A stretch of DNA of 64,000 nucleotides from JAMHWF01 sp048500255. Its GTDB lineage: Bacteria > Pseudomonadota > Gammaproteobacteria > Burkholderiales > Burkholderiaceae_C. The stretch's first letter is position 1, and the number at the start of each line of letters is the position of its first letter. Both the position numbers and the translations under genes were made by a program. Location of the stretch: NCBI GenBank assembly GCA_048500255.1, contig JASNYH010000006.1, forward strand, positions 62,001 through 126,000. Reading direction: 5' to 3'. Below, in pieces: positions 41,555 to 52,366 of the stretch. The notes below the pieces were generated by a model that saw only the letters and a list, made by a program, of their open reading frames with translations, was not told the origin of the DNA and did no database searches.

Positions 41555-42175
41555 TCAGCGCGTCACGGCCGGCGGCTCGGGATCGACGTGGCGCGGCGCC
41601 GGCGACAGGTGCAGCGCCTGCTGCGCCGGTGCCGGCGTCAGCGTCGTCACGGCGCCCACCGCATGCTCGACGGAACCGCCGACACGGCGGTAGCGCAGTT
41701 GCAGATGCTGGCGCCAGGCGCCGGCGCGCTCGACGCTGCGGTCGAGCACGGGCTGCAATCGCCCGCCGCGCCGCGCCAGTTGCGCCAGCGCCTGCTGGAA
41801 TGCCGCGCGCAGCGCCGGCCCCGGCAGCCGCTCGGCCCACACCGTGCAGCCGCCGTCGGCCGTCACGGCGATCAGCACGCCGTGCGCCGTGCCGGGCATC
41901 GCGAGCACGGTGCCGGGCTGGCCGCCGAGCAGCGGACGCACGTCGACGGCCGACGCGTCGACGGGCAGCCAGCCGGCATTGATCGCCCAGTCGACGGCGG
42001 GCGTCAGCGCGCCTTCGGTGACGATGCAGCCGTCGACGAAGGCCTGCGCCACCTCCTCCGGCGCGGCGCGGGCGGCTTGGTCGTCAGAGAGCGTCGGCGC
42101 CTCGAACTGGGCGACGGCAGGCGTGCCGAGCGCACAGGCAGCGGCGACGACGAGCGGGGCGAGGCGGGGTGTCAT
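41555..42175 (-). CDS. Hypothetical exported protein
   Basis: A protein of 206 residues with a signal peptide (start MTPRLAPLVVAAACALGTPA, cleavage after AVA). The mature part contains APEEVAQAFVDGCIVTEGAL, an arrangement with an early conserved Cys, and later GDC-like VTADGGCTVWAERLPGPA that could pair with it. It resembles NMCC_0638-type periplasmic proteins of unknown function only in layout; no family is claimed. It is convergent with egtD and divergent from the ChaN-like gene. Confidence 0.65.
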   Translation of the reverse strand: MTPRLAPLVVAAACALGTPAVAQFEAPTLSDDQAARAAPEEVAQAFVDGCIVTEGALTPAVDWAINAGWLPVDASAVDVRPLLGGQPGTVLAMPGTAHGVLIAVTADGGCTVWAERLPGPALRAAFQQALAQLARRGGRLQPVLDRSVERAGAWRQHLQLRYRRVGGSVEHAVGAVTTLTPAPAQQALHLSPAPRHVDPEPPAVTR

Positions 42176-42248
42176 GGCACGCAAGTCTGCGCCATGCCGG
42201 CGGGCGTGGGCACGGTCGCGATGCGGCGCTCGCGTATGCTGGGCGCCG

Positions 42249-43061
42249 ATGATGTCCGCCGCGCGTCGCCCGCTCGCCGCCGCTGGCCTGCTGCTCGCGT
42301 TCGCGCTGCTGGCGGGCGGCTGCGCCCTGCCCCTGGCGTCGCCCCCGCGCTACCTGCTCTACGGCGAGCAGCACGACCAGGACGACCAGCAGCGCCAGGT
42401 CGCCGACGAGGTGCGCTCACTGGCCGCGCAAGGCGCGCTCGCCGCGCTCGTCGTCGAGATGGCCGAGCGCGGGCGCCACACCGCCGGCCTGCCGCGCGAC
42501 GCCGACGCCGCGCAGCTGCGCGAGGCGCTCGCCTGGGACGAGCGCGGCTGGCCGTGGGCGCGCTACGGCCCGGTCGTGACGGCTGCGCACGGCGCCGGCG
42601 TGCCGGTGCTGGGCGGCAATCTGCCGCGCAGCGCGATGCGCGACGCGATGGCCGACGCGACGCTCGACGCCGCGCTCGACGCCGCGGCGCGCGAGCGCCT
42701 CGCGCGCGCGGTGCGCGACGGCCACTGCAACCTGCTGCCCGATTCGCAGCTGCCCGGCATGCTGCGCGTGCAGATCGCACGCGACCGCGCCATCGCGCGC
42801 ACGCTGCTCGAGGCCGCCGTCGCCGCGCCGCCCGGGCAGCACGTCGCGCTGCTCGCCGGCGCGCAGCACGTGGCGCGCGATGTCGGCGTGCCGCTGCACC
42901 TGCGCGCTGCCGCCGTCGCGCCGCGCGCGCTGCGCACCATCGCCTTCGGAGCCGGCGCGCAGGCCTATGCCGTCGACGAGCGGCGCCCGGCCACCCTCAC
43001 GCCGCAGGCCGACCATTGCGCCGAGCTGGCGCGCCGGCTGGGCACGCGGCCCGGACCGTAG
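42249..43061 (+). CDS. ChaN family lipoprotein
   Basis: A protein of 270 residues. It has a signal peptide with lipobox (FALLAGGCALP, Cys about 25), then YLLYGEQHDQDDQQRQVADE (GE.HD motif of ChaN/haem-binding proteins) and ALVVEMAER. The C-terminal half has QLPGMLRVQIARDRAIARTL and LLAGAQHVARDVGVPLHL (G-x-x-H). ChaN-like proteins bind haem in the periplasm and are linked to iron uptake; which activity applies here is unknown. A TATGCT at about 42235 may be its -10 box. Two adjacent ATGs (42249 and 42252) are possible starts. Confidence 0.85.
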   Translation: MMSAARRPLAAAGLLLAFALLAGGCALPLASPPRYLLYGEQHDQDDQQRQVADEVRSLAAQGALAALVVEMAERGRHTAGLPRDADAAQLREALAWDERGWPWARYGPVVTAAHGAGVPVLGGNLPRSAMRDAMADATLDAALDAAARERLARAVRDGHCNLLPDSQLPGMLRVQIARDRAIARTLLEAAVAAPPGQHVALLAGAQHVARDVGVPLHLRAAAVAPRALRTIAFGAGAQAYAVDERRPATLTPQADHCAELARRLGTRPGP

Positions 43062-43073
43062 CAGCGCGCGGCG

Positions 43074-43822
43074 TCACGCCGCCGCGCCGTGGCACTTCTT
43101 GTACTTGCGCCCGCTGCCGCAAGGGCAAGGGTCGTTGCGTCCGGGCGTCGGCGCGACGCGCACCGGCGCGTGGCGCGGCGCATGGTCGATCCAGTACATC
43201 CGCAGGTCCTGGATCGCATGGCATGCCACGTCGATCAGTTCGTCGCGGCTCGGCCCGTTGCCGCGGTAGGTGGCGGCGACGTGGCGCTCGAGAGCCGCCG
43301 CATCGAGGACGAGCGCTTCGACGTCGCGCAGCTTCTCGGCATACCAGGCGGCATCGGCCGCGCCCGGCGCCGGTGCGCGCCAGTCGTCGGCGAAGTGCGC
43401 GACGGCGTCGAGCACGCCGCGCGCCCACTCTCCGCCGGTGCGCGGCGGCGGCGTCTCGTCGCGCTCGTCGCCACCCTCTTCCCAGTCGAGCATCAGCGGC
43501 TGCAGGCGCAGTGCGTCGGGCTCGGCCGCGAGCGCGTCGGGGTGCAACTGCAGCGCGACGACGTTGTGGCGGGCCATCAGCGCGTCGAGGGCCTGCTGCA
43601 CGTCCTGCGGATCGGCGAAGGTGCGCGCGAAGGCATCGCCGAACATCGCCGGCAGCCACTCGGCCGCCGAGACGGCGCGCGGCCCGGCGACCAGCGCCGC
43701 GAACCATCCATCGACCCACTCCGTCGACACGCGGCCGTCGAAGCCGGCGAGCCGCGCGCAGACGGCGTCGAGCCGTTCGATTTCGGCCGGGCTGCTCTGG
43801 CGGTGCGGCGGTTTCGGCGGCC

Positions 43823-43826
<4 letters not shown>
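43074..43826 (-). CDS. UPF0149/YecA family protein with C-terminal SEC-C motif
   Basis: A protein of 250 residues. The N-terminal YecA/YgfB helical domain is seen as VSTEWVDGWFAALVAGPRAV and AEWLPAMFGDAF. The C-terminal zinc-binding SEC-C motif is RNDPCPCGSGRKYKKCHG, the same as in SecA tails. Proteins of this type (AscA/YecA) associate with ribosomes and SecB. The start is GTG at 43826 overlapping the alaS stop (GTGA), so it is coupled to alaS. Confidence 0.85.
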
Positions 43827-46462
<2,636 letters not shown>

Positions 46463-46534
46463 GCCGAGGGGCCGGAACGCACGCTGCGCGAGACCCGCGG
46501 GGCGGTGCGCAACTGCTTGATTTTGAAGCGTTCG

Positions 46535-46540
46535 ATTATA
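46535..46540 (-). promoter_or_regulatory. alaS -10 box
   Basis: A perfect TATAAT on the minus strand at 46540-46535, about 75 nt before the alaS ATG, in an otherwise GC-rich intergenic region of 210 bp. The -35 box is not obvious. The divergent gabD-like gene has a TATCAT-like box near 46623. Confidence 0.5.
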
Positions 46541-46672
46541 GGTTCCGGGGGTCGCGCGACGCTCCGATTGCGCAGCGCCTGGGGAGCGATGACGCGCGCG
46601 GCGTGCGCCGAGGTGTCGACTTATCATCGACGCCCCGCCGGCCGTGCGCCGGCCGCCACCGGAGACCCCTGC

Positions 46673-48151
46673 ATGGATGTGAAGACCTCGCCGCTCGCCG
46701 CCCTGAACGACGCCAGCCTGCTGAAGACGAATGCGCTGGTCAACGGCGAGTGGCTGCCCGGGGCGGCACGCTTCGATGTGGGCGATCCGGCGACGGGCCT
46801 GAAGCTGGTCGACGTCGCCAACCTCGGCGCCGCCGAGACCAAGGCCGCCATCGCCGCGGCGAACGCCGCCTGGCCGGCGTGGCGCACCAAGACGGCCAAG
46901 GAGCGCGCCGCCGTGCTGATGAAGTGGTTCCACCTGCTGCACCAGCACGCCGACGACCTGGCACGCATCATGACGGCCGAGCAGGGCAAGCCGCTGAAGG
47001 AGGCCAAGGGCGAAGTCGCCTACGGCGCCAGCTTCATCGAGTGGTTCGCCGAAGAGGCGCGCCGCGTCTACGGCGAGTCGATCCCGAGCACCGACCCGAC
47101 CAAGCGCTACCTCGTCGTCAAGCAGCCGATCGGCGTGTGCGCCGCGATCACGCCGTGGAACTTTCCGATCGCGATGATCACGCGCAAGGTGGCGCCGGCG
47201 CTGGCCGCGGGTTGCACCGTGGTCGTCAAGCCGGCCGAGCAGACGCCGCTCTCGGCGCTGGCCGTGGCCGAACTGGCGCAGCGCGCGGGCATGCCGGCAG
47301 GCGTGATCAACGTCGTGACGGCCGACGGCGAGAACTCGATCAAGGTCGGCAAGGCGCTGTGCGCGAGCGACGTCGTGCGCCACCTGTCGTTCACCGGCTC
47401 CACCGAGATCGGCCGCGTCCTGATGGCGCAGAGCGCGCCGACAATCAAGAAGCTGTCGCTCGAGCTGGGCGGCAACGCGCCGTTCATCGTGTTCGACGAC
47501 GCCGACCTCGACTCGGCAGTCGAGGGCGCGATGGCCAGCAAGTACCGCAACGCAGGCCAGACCTGCGTGTGCGTCAACCGCCTCTATGCGCAGGACGGCA
47601 TCTACGACGCCTTCGTCGACAGACTCGCCGCTCGGGCGCGCGAGCTGAAGGTCGGCAACGGCTTCGACGACGGCGTGGCGATCGGCCCGCTGATCGACGA
47701 CCAGGCGCTGGCCAAGGTCGAGCGCCACGTCGCCGATGCCACCGCCAAGGGCGCGCGGCTGCTCGCGGGCGGCCGGCGCGCCGGCGAGCGCTTCTACGAG
47801 CCGACCGTGCTCGCCGACGCTAGCGGCGCCATGCTGCTGGCGCGCGAAGAGACCTTCGGCCCCGTCGCGCCGGTGTTCCGCTTCAAGACGGAAGACGAGG
47901 TGATCGCGGCGGCCAACGCCACCGAGGTCGGCCTGGCGAGCTACTTCTACAGCCGCGACGTGGGGCGCATCTTCCGCGTCGCAGAAGCACTCGAGTACGG
48001 CATGGTCGGCATCAACACCGGCATCATCTCGACGGCCGAGGTGCCGTTCGGCGGCGTCAAGCAGTCGGGGCTCGGCCGCGAGGGCTCGCGCCACGGCATC
48101 GACGACTACGTCGAGATCAAGTACCTCTGCCTCGGCGATCTGAACAAGTAG
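46673..48151 (+). CDS. gabD: NAD(P)-dependent succinate-semialdehyde dehydrogenase
   Basis: A protein of 492 residues of the ALDH superfamily. It has ITPWNFPIAMITRKVAPALA, FTGSTEIGRVLM (coenzyme-binding GSTEIG), the catalytic Glu in LELGGNAPFIVF and the catalytic Cys in AGQTCVCVNRLY, then EETFGPVAPVF and GVKQSGLGREGS. TCVCVNR and the extended GLGREGSRHGIDDYVEIKY end are typical of GabD/SSADH. It oxidises succinic semialdehyde to succinate; related glutarate-semialdehyde activity cannot be excluded. It is divergent from alaS and convergent with the GGDEF-like gene. Confidence 0.9.
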   Translation: MDVKTSPLAALNDASLLKTNALVNGEWLPGAARFDVGDPATGLKLVDVANLGAAETKAAIAAANAAWPAWRTKTAKERAAVLMKWFHLLHQHADDLARIMTAEQGKPLKEAKGEVAYGASFIEWFAEEARRVYGESIPSTDPTKRYLVVKQPIGVCAAITPWNFPIAMITRKVAPALAAGCTVVVKPAEQTPLSALAVAELAQRAGMPAGVINVVTADGENSIKVGKALCASDVVRHLSFTGSTEIGRVLMAQSAPTIKKLSLELGGNAPFIVFDDADLDSAVEGAMASKYRNAGQTCVCVNRLYAQDGIYDAFVDRLAARARELKVGNGFDDGVAIGPLIDDQALAKVERHVADATAKGARLLAGGRRAGERFYEPTVLADASGAMLLAREETFGPVAPVFRFKTEDEVIAAANATEVGLASYFYSRDVGRIFRVAEALEYGMVGINTGIISTAEVPFGGVKQSGLGREGSRHGIDDYVEIKYLCLGDLNK

Positions 48152-48173
48152 TCGGCCAGACGCCGCCGCGTCG

Positions 48174-49079
48174 TCAGTCGTTGGCCGCCGCGCCGCCGGC
48201 GGCACAAACCTCGGCTAGCGCGCGCGCCGAAGCGTGGCGCAGCAGGCTCTCGGCGTCGCCGCCGTCGCGCGGATAGAGCGCCAGGCCGAGCCGCGCCGTC
48301 ACGCCGACGCTGCTGCCCGCCACGCCGATCGGCTCGCGCAGCGCGCGGCGCAACTTGTCGACGACGCGCTCGGCGCCCTCGGGCGACCCCGCCGACGGCA
48401 GCAGCACGGCGAAGGCATCGGCGCCGAGCGACGCGACGACGTCGCTGGCGCGCACGCCGGCGCGCAGCCGCACCGCCACCTTGCGCCGCACGACATGCGC
48501 CGACTCGGCGCCGTGCGCCGCCTCGACGGCACCCAGCCCGTCGATGCGCAGCACGACGAGACACACCGGCAGCGGCGCCGACTCGCGCTCGCGCAGCGCG
48601 AGCAGCTGCGCCGTGTGATCGACGAAGCGGCGACGATCGGGCAGCCCGGTGGCGAGGTCGGTGGCATGCGCCTGGTGCAGCTCGCGCTCGCGCCGACGGC
48701 GCTCGACGGCGGCGCGCAGCCGGCGCGGACCGGCGCTCGACGCCAGCTCTTCGGGCGTCAGCACGTCCTGCGCGCCGAGCCGCAGCCAGCGCAGGGCCGC
48801 GTCGGGTGACGGGTCGCGCGCGACGACGAGCCAGGCGCTATCTCCCGCCGCCTGAGCCCAGGCCGACGTCTCGCCGCCTTGCCGAGCCGGGCGCAGCGCG
48901 TCGACGCCGAGCAGCACGGCGTCGACGGCGCCGCGCGCCACCTGCAGCGCAGCGAGCTGCTGCAGATCGGCCGGGCCGCGCGCGAATTCGAAGGGACCCC
49001 ACTGCGCGCCGTCGTCGTCGGCGATCGACGAAGGTGCGTCGATGCCGACGCACAGCACGCGGATCGTCGTGTCGCTCAT
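48174..49079 (-). CDS. REC-like and degenerate GGDEF domain protein
   Basis: A protein of 301 residues. The first 120 residues resemble a receiver domain that lacks a clear Asp pocket (ARGAVDAVLLGVDALRPARQ). The second part is a GGDEF fold: DLATGLPDRRRFVDHTAQLL, PVCLVVLRIDGLGAVEAAHG. The active-site loop reads SLGADAFAVLL, with GADAF instead of GGDEF. It therefore probably does not make c-di-GMP, but may bind GTP or act as a sensor. It is convergent with the gabD-like gene and close to tRNA-Gly. Confidence 0.85.
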   Translation of the reverse strand: MSDTTIRVLCVGIDAPSSIADDDGAQWGPFEFARGPADLQQLAALQVARGAVDAVLLGVDALRPARQGGETSAWAQAAGDSAWLVVARDPSPDAALRWLRLGAQDVLTPEELASSAGPRRLRAAVERRRRERELHQAHATDLATGLPDRRRFVDHTAQLLALRERESAPLPVCLVVLRIDGLGAVEAAHGAESAHVVRRKVAVRLRAGVRASDVVASLGADAFAVLLPSAGSPEGAERVVDKLRRALREPIGVAGSSVGVTARLGLALYPRDGGDAESLLRHASARALAEVCAAGGAAAND

Positions 49080-49165
49080 CGTCGCGTCAAGTGCGGAGGC
49101 GAGAGGCAGCCGCCGCCGTCGACAGGCCGCGCCGCGTTGCTGCCGCAGCCGCCGTCGGAATCTTC

Positions 49166-49239
49166 TGGAGCGGGCGAAGGGAATCGAACCCTCGTATGAA
49201 GCTTGGGAAGCTGCCGTTCTGCCATTGAACTACGCCCGC
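49166..49239 (-). tRNA. tRNA-Gly (anticodon CCC)
   Basis: A 74-nt cloverleaf on the minus strand: acceptor GCGGGCG/CGCCCGC, D-arm GTTC..GAAC, anticodon loop TTCCCAA (CCC), T-arm GAGGGTTCGATTCCCTT, with the CCA end encoded (49168-49166). It closely matches E. coli glyU. The anticodon stem GCAGC/GCTTC has one C-U mismatch. It lies about 85 bp upstream of the GGDEF gene start, on the same strand. Confidence 0.95.
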
Positions 49240-49392
49240 GCCGGGCCGCAAGTTTAGCGTGTCGCGGTGATTCTCGCGGCGGCCTGCCTTGCCGCGGCGA
49301 ACGCGGCGCGCATCACCCGCGTTCAGGTGGTGCGCGTTCGTCGCCGACGCCGCCACCCCAGCGATTCGCGCACGGGCCGGCCCTCGGATGTG

Positions 49393-49485
49393 GCGCATTG
49401 CACATGCGCGTCGCCCATCCCCTGTTCGCGTACCCCTGAACGGTCGCTTGTCCGAGAGGGGAGCGGTCCGGACACTGCGGACCGC
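49393..49485 (+). promoter_or_regulatory. Inverted repeats in the leader of the Ig-like lipoprotein gene
   Basis: The 280-bp gap between tRNA-Gly and the ATG at 49521 holds GCGCAT (49393-49398)/ATGCGC (49404-49409), a 5-nt-spaced dyad. It also holds GCGGTCC (49463-49469)/GGACCGC (49479-49485), a 9-nt-loop stem. The first could be an operator and the second an mRNA leader hairpin. Nothing else recognisable is present; no clear -10/-35 was found. Confidence 0.35.
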
Positions 49486-49520
49486 AGGAATTCACTCCAG
49501 CTCGCACGAGCACCACTTCG

Positions 49521-52073
49521 ATGAAAGCAGCACAACGCACCGGTTCTTCTCTCCGACCTGCAGCGCTGACGCTTGCAGGCGCCCTCTTCGCGGTCGCCGG
49601 TTGCGGCGGCGGCGGCGGCTCCGAACCACCCGCTCCGCCGGCCAACAGCGCGCCGAGCGTCGCACTTGCGGGGCTCAATGCGAACCAGACGTTCGCAGCC
49701 GGGGCCGACATCTTGCTGAGCGTCGACGTCTCCGATGCGGACGGCACGGTGAGCAAGGTCGAGTTCTTCGAGGGCGACACGAAGCTGGGCGAGGCGACGG
49801 CCGCGCCCTTCCAGTTCAACTGGGTCGGCGCGACGACCGGCTCGCACACGATCACTGCGAAGGCCACCGACAACGGCGGCATGATCGCGATGTCGGGCTC
49901 GCTGACCATCAATGTCGACCCGCCTGTCGTGCCGAACGCGGTGCCGACGGTCGCCGTCATCACGCCGACCAACGCGTTCAAGACGAACGCACCGGCGACG
50001 TTGACATGGGTCGCGCAAGCCGCCGACACCGACGGAACGATCGCCAGCGTCGAGTTCTTCCGCGTCGATCCCGCCGCGATCGTGCTCGACGACACCACGC
50101 GCGTCGGCACCGGCACCTTCAATCCGGCGACGTCGGCCTACGAACTCCAGACCACGAACTGGGCCGCGGGCAGCCACACGGTCGTCGCTCGCGTCACCGA
50201 TGACGACGGCGCGACGGCCACCTCGGGCACGGTGCAGGTGATCGTCAACGCGCTGCCGAGCGTCGCGTTCGTCGCACCGACCGATCTCAGCAGCTTCGTC
50301 GCCGGCGCCAACATCACGCTGCGCGTCGCGGCTTCGGACGCCGACGGCAGCATCACGAAGGTGGAGTTCTACGTCGACGGCAACGCCACGCCGCTGGGTC
50401 AGGGCGTGCAAGGCACTCCGGGCGGCGACTACGAGCTCGCCTGGAACGCCGTTCCGTTCGGTGCACACACGATCGAAGCGCGAGCCACCGACAACGACGG
50501 CGCGATCCGGAGCACGTCGATCTCGATCGGCGTCGACGCACCGCCCTCGGTGTCGCTGGCCGCGCCGACGGTGAGCAGCAACAATGCGCCGGCGACCATC
50601 ACGCTGGTGGCCACCGCCTCCGACAGCGACGGCACGATCGCCTCCGTCACGTTCAAGAACAACGGCGTCGATGTCGGCACCGGCGTGCGTCAAGGCGTGA
50701 GCAACGACTACCAACTCGTCCTCGCGAACCGGCCTGCAGGAGCCTACGCGTTCACGGCCACGGCCGTCGACGACGACGGTCTGTCGCGCACGACGGACTC
50801 GAGCAACGTGACGGTCCTGCCCAACGTGCCGCCGACCGTCAGCGTCACGTCGCCGACGTCGTTCCCGCTGCCCGATGCCGTCGTGCTCACCGCCACCGCG
50901 GCCGACAGCGACGGCATCGCGAAGGTCGAGTTCTACTCGGGCGCGGTCAAGCTCGGCGAAGCGACGGCACCCTACGCCTTCACCTGGTCCGGCGTGGCCG
51001 CCGGCGACTACACCGTCAAGGCGCGCGCCATCGACAACTACGGCTCGCAAACGGACTCGGCGCCGATGGCGGTGACCGTCATCCCCGATCCGGTCGGCAT
51101 GTGGAGCACGCTGATCGCGTCGCAGAAGGCCGGCTTCATACAGGTTCCCGACCGCGAGGTGGGCGATCCGGGCGTCGATGCCGTCGAGGTGTTGACGGCG
51201 ATCGGACCGAACGCGGTGATCCCGAAGTTCCAGCCCGCGATGGCGGGGGCAGTGCGCGCACTGGCCGACTTCACGCCGACGACGATCAGCCCGACGCCCC
51301 AGGCGTGCCCGGGCGGCGGCACGGTGCTGGTGTCGGACAACCCCGCCACGGGACAGCCGGACGACCTGCGCTACGAGTACGACGCCTGCGTCGTCGGCGC
51401 CTACACCATCACGGGCGGCACCGACTATCCGCACACCGACAACACGACGGTGCCGCCGACGGTGCGCAACATCGGCTCGGCCGTGACGTACATCCCGGGC
51501 CCGACCGGCTTCCAGCTCGTCCTCGAAGGCGTGAAGGTCAGCGGCAACGGGGCACCGGCCGAAGACGGCGAGGCGTACCCGCGCAATGCGCTCGTCTACT
51601 CGTCGGCGGACTGCACCGGCACGGGCATTGCCAAGTCGTGCATGACCAACCTGGACGTGAACGCACGCTGGGGCACCGACTTCGCGTGGACGGGCTACTC
51701 CAACGCAGGGACGCCGACCCCGTGGACGGACGACACCTATACGCTCAACGGCGTGTTCCGTGATCAGCACTGCCCGCCTGACCCTGCACTGCCGAACCTC
51801 GGCCGCGATCAGTGCCTGGCCAACCCGCCGGCGGCGCGTCACATCCGCTACCAGGCGATGACCAACGTGAGCGGTCGTGCGATCGTCTACGGCAGCAACG
51901 GCTACTCGGTGGTGACGCGACTCGCGCCGGCGGCCGGCAAGGAGCGCGTGTCGGTCGTGCGCACGATCACCGTGGCGACGCCCGGCTTCGATGTCGGCAC
52001 CAGCCCGGCGGCGGTCTACGAGTGCACGGTGGGCGCGCTCTCGGGCGACTGGAGCTGCACGCCGGCGCCGTAA
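49521..52073 (+). CDS. Surface lipoprotein with five Ig-like repeats
   Basis: A protein of 850 residues. The lipobox Cys is Cys28 (FAVAGCGGGGGSEPP). Five tandem Ig-like domains follow at about residues 44-135, 136-240, 241-340, 341-430 and 431-520. Each has a PTVxxxxP start, a DADGTVSKVEFF-like core (ADTDGTIASVEFF, DADGSITKVEFY, SDSDGTIASVTF, ADSDGIAKVEFY) and an A-x-D-N/D-D-G end. These are Big_17/PKD-like folds common in adhesins and enzymes. The last 330 residues are different, with several cysteines (PQACPGGG, SADCTGTG, DQHCPPD) and no recognised enzyme motif. A strong terminator follows. Confidence 0.8.
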   Translation: MKAAQRTGSSLRPAALTLAGALFAVAGCGGGGGSEPPAPPANSAPSVALAGLNANQTFAAGADILLSVDVSDADGTVSKVEFFEGDTKLGEATAAPFQFNWVGATTGSHTITAKATDNGGMIAMSGSLTINVDPPVVPNAVPTVAVITPTNAFKTNAPATLTWVAQAADTDGTIASVEFFRVDPAAIVLDDTTRVGTGTFNPATSAYELQTTNWAAGSHTVVARVTDDDGATATSGTVQVIVNALPSVAFVAPTDLSSFVAGANITLRVAASDADGSITKVEFYVDGNATPLGQGVQGTPGGDYELAWNAVPFGAHTIEARATDNDGAIRSTSISIGVDAPPSVSLAAPTVSSNNAPATITLVATASDSDGTIASVTFKNNGVDVGTGVRQGVSNDYQLVLANRPAGAYAFTATAVDDDGLSRTTDSSNVTVLPNVPPTVSVTSPTSFPLPDAVVLTATAADSDGIAKVEFYSGAVKLGEATAPYAFTWSGVAAGDYTVKARAIDNYGSQTDSAPMAVTVIPDPVGMWSTLIASQKAGFIQVPDREVGDPGVDAVEVLTAIGPNAVIPKFQPAMAGAVRALADFTPTTISPTPQACPGGGTVLVSDNPATGQPDDLRYEYDACVVGAYTITGGTDYPHTDNTTVPPTVRNIGSAVTYIPGPTGFQLVLEGVKVSGNGAPAEDGEAYPRNALVYSSADCTGTGIAKSCMTNLDVNARWGTDFAWTGYSNAGTPTPWTDDTYTLNGVFRDQHCPPDPALPNLGRDQCLANPPAARHIRYQAMTNVSGRAIVYGSNGYSVVTRLAPAAGKERVSVVRTITVATPGFDVGTSPAAVYECTVGALSGDWSCTPAP

Positions 52074-52134
52074 CTCACCGGGCGGACGCAGTTCGGGGCT
52101 TGCCCTCTGCGTCGTCCACCACCCTGTGAACCGT

Positions 52135-52168
52135 CAGCCCAGGGCGCTTCGGCGCCCTGGGCTGTTTT
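52135..52168 (+). terminator. Rho-independent terminator with UUCG tetraloop
   Basis: A 13-bp perfect stem, CAGCCCAGGGCGC (52135-52147) and GCGCCCTGGGCTG (52152-52164), closes a TTCG tetraloop and is followed by TTTT. It lies 62 bp after the Ig-like lipoprotein stop. Confidence 0.9.
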
Positions 52169-52304
52169 CGTCGGGCCGCGCGAACTCGGTTCGTTGACGG
52201 TCGGCGCCACGGCACCGACGCGTGACGAGGGCTCGACGATCGGGGCCGGACGGCGGCGGCGTCGAAGGCGGGCCCGATCCGCATGCGGCGAGCGCCGCAG
52301 CGCC

Positions 52305-52339
52305 AAAAAAAAAGAACTGCGGCCGACAGGCCGCAGTTC
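52305..52339 (-). terminator. Rho-independent terminator of the TbpB-like lipoprotein gene
   Basis: On the minus strand, an 11-bp perfect stem (52339-52329 with 52324-52314, sequence GAACTGCGGCC and its complement) with a 4-nt loop is followed by nine Ts (A-run 52305-52313 on the plus strand). It follows the gene ending at 52367. Confidence 0.95.
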
Positions 52340-52366
52340 GATGCGATGGCGCTGCTGCGCCGTCGG

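Noticed and set aside
46463..48205. Long upstream extension of the alaS frame
   Set aside because: It is antisense to the gabD-like gene. The family start MKASDIRSQF and the -10 box place the true start at 46462.
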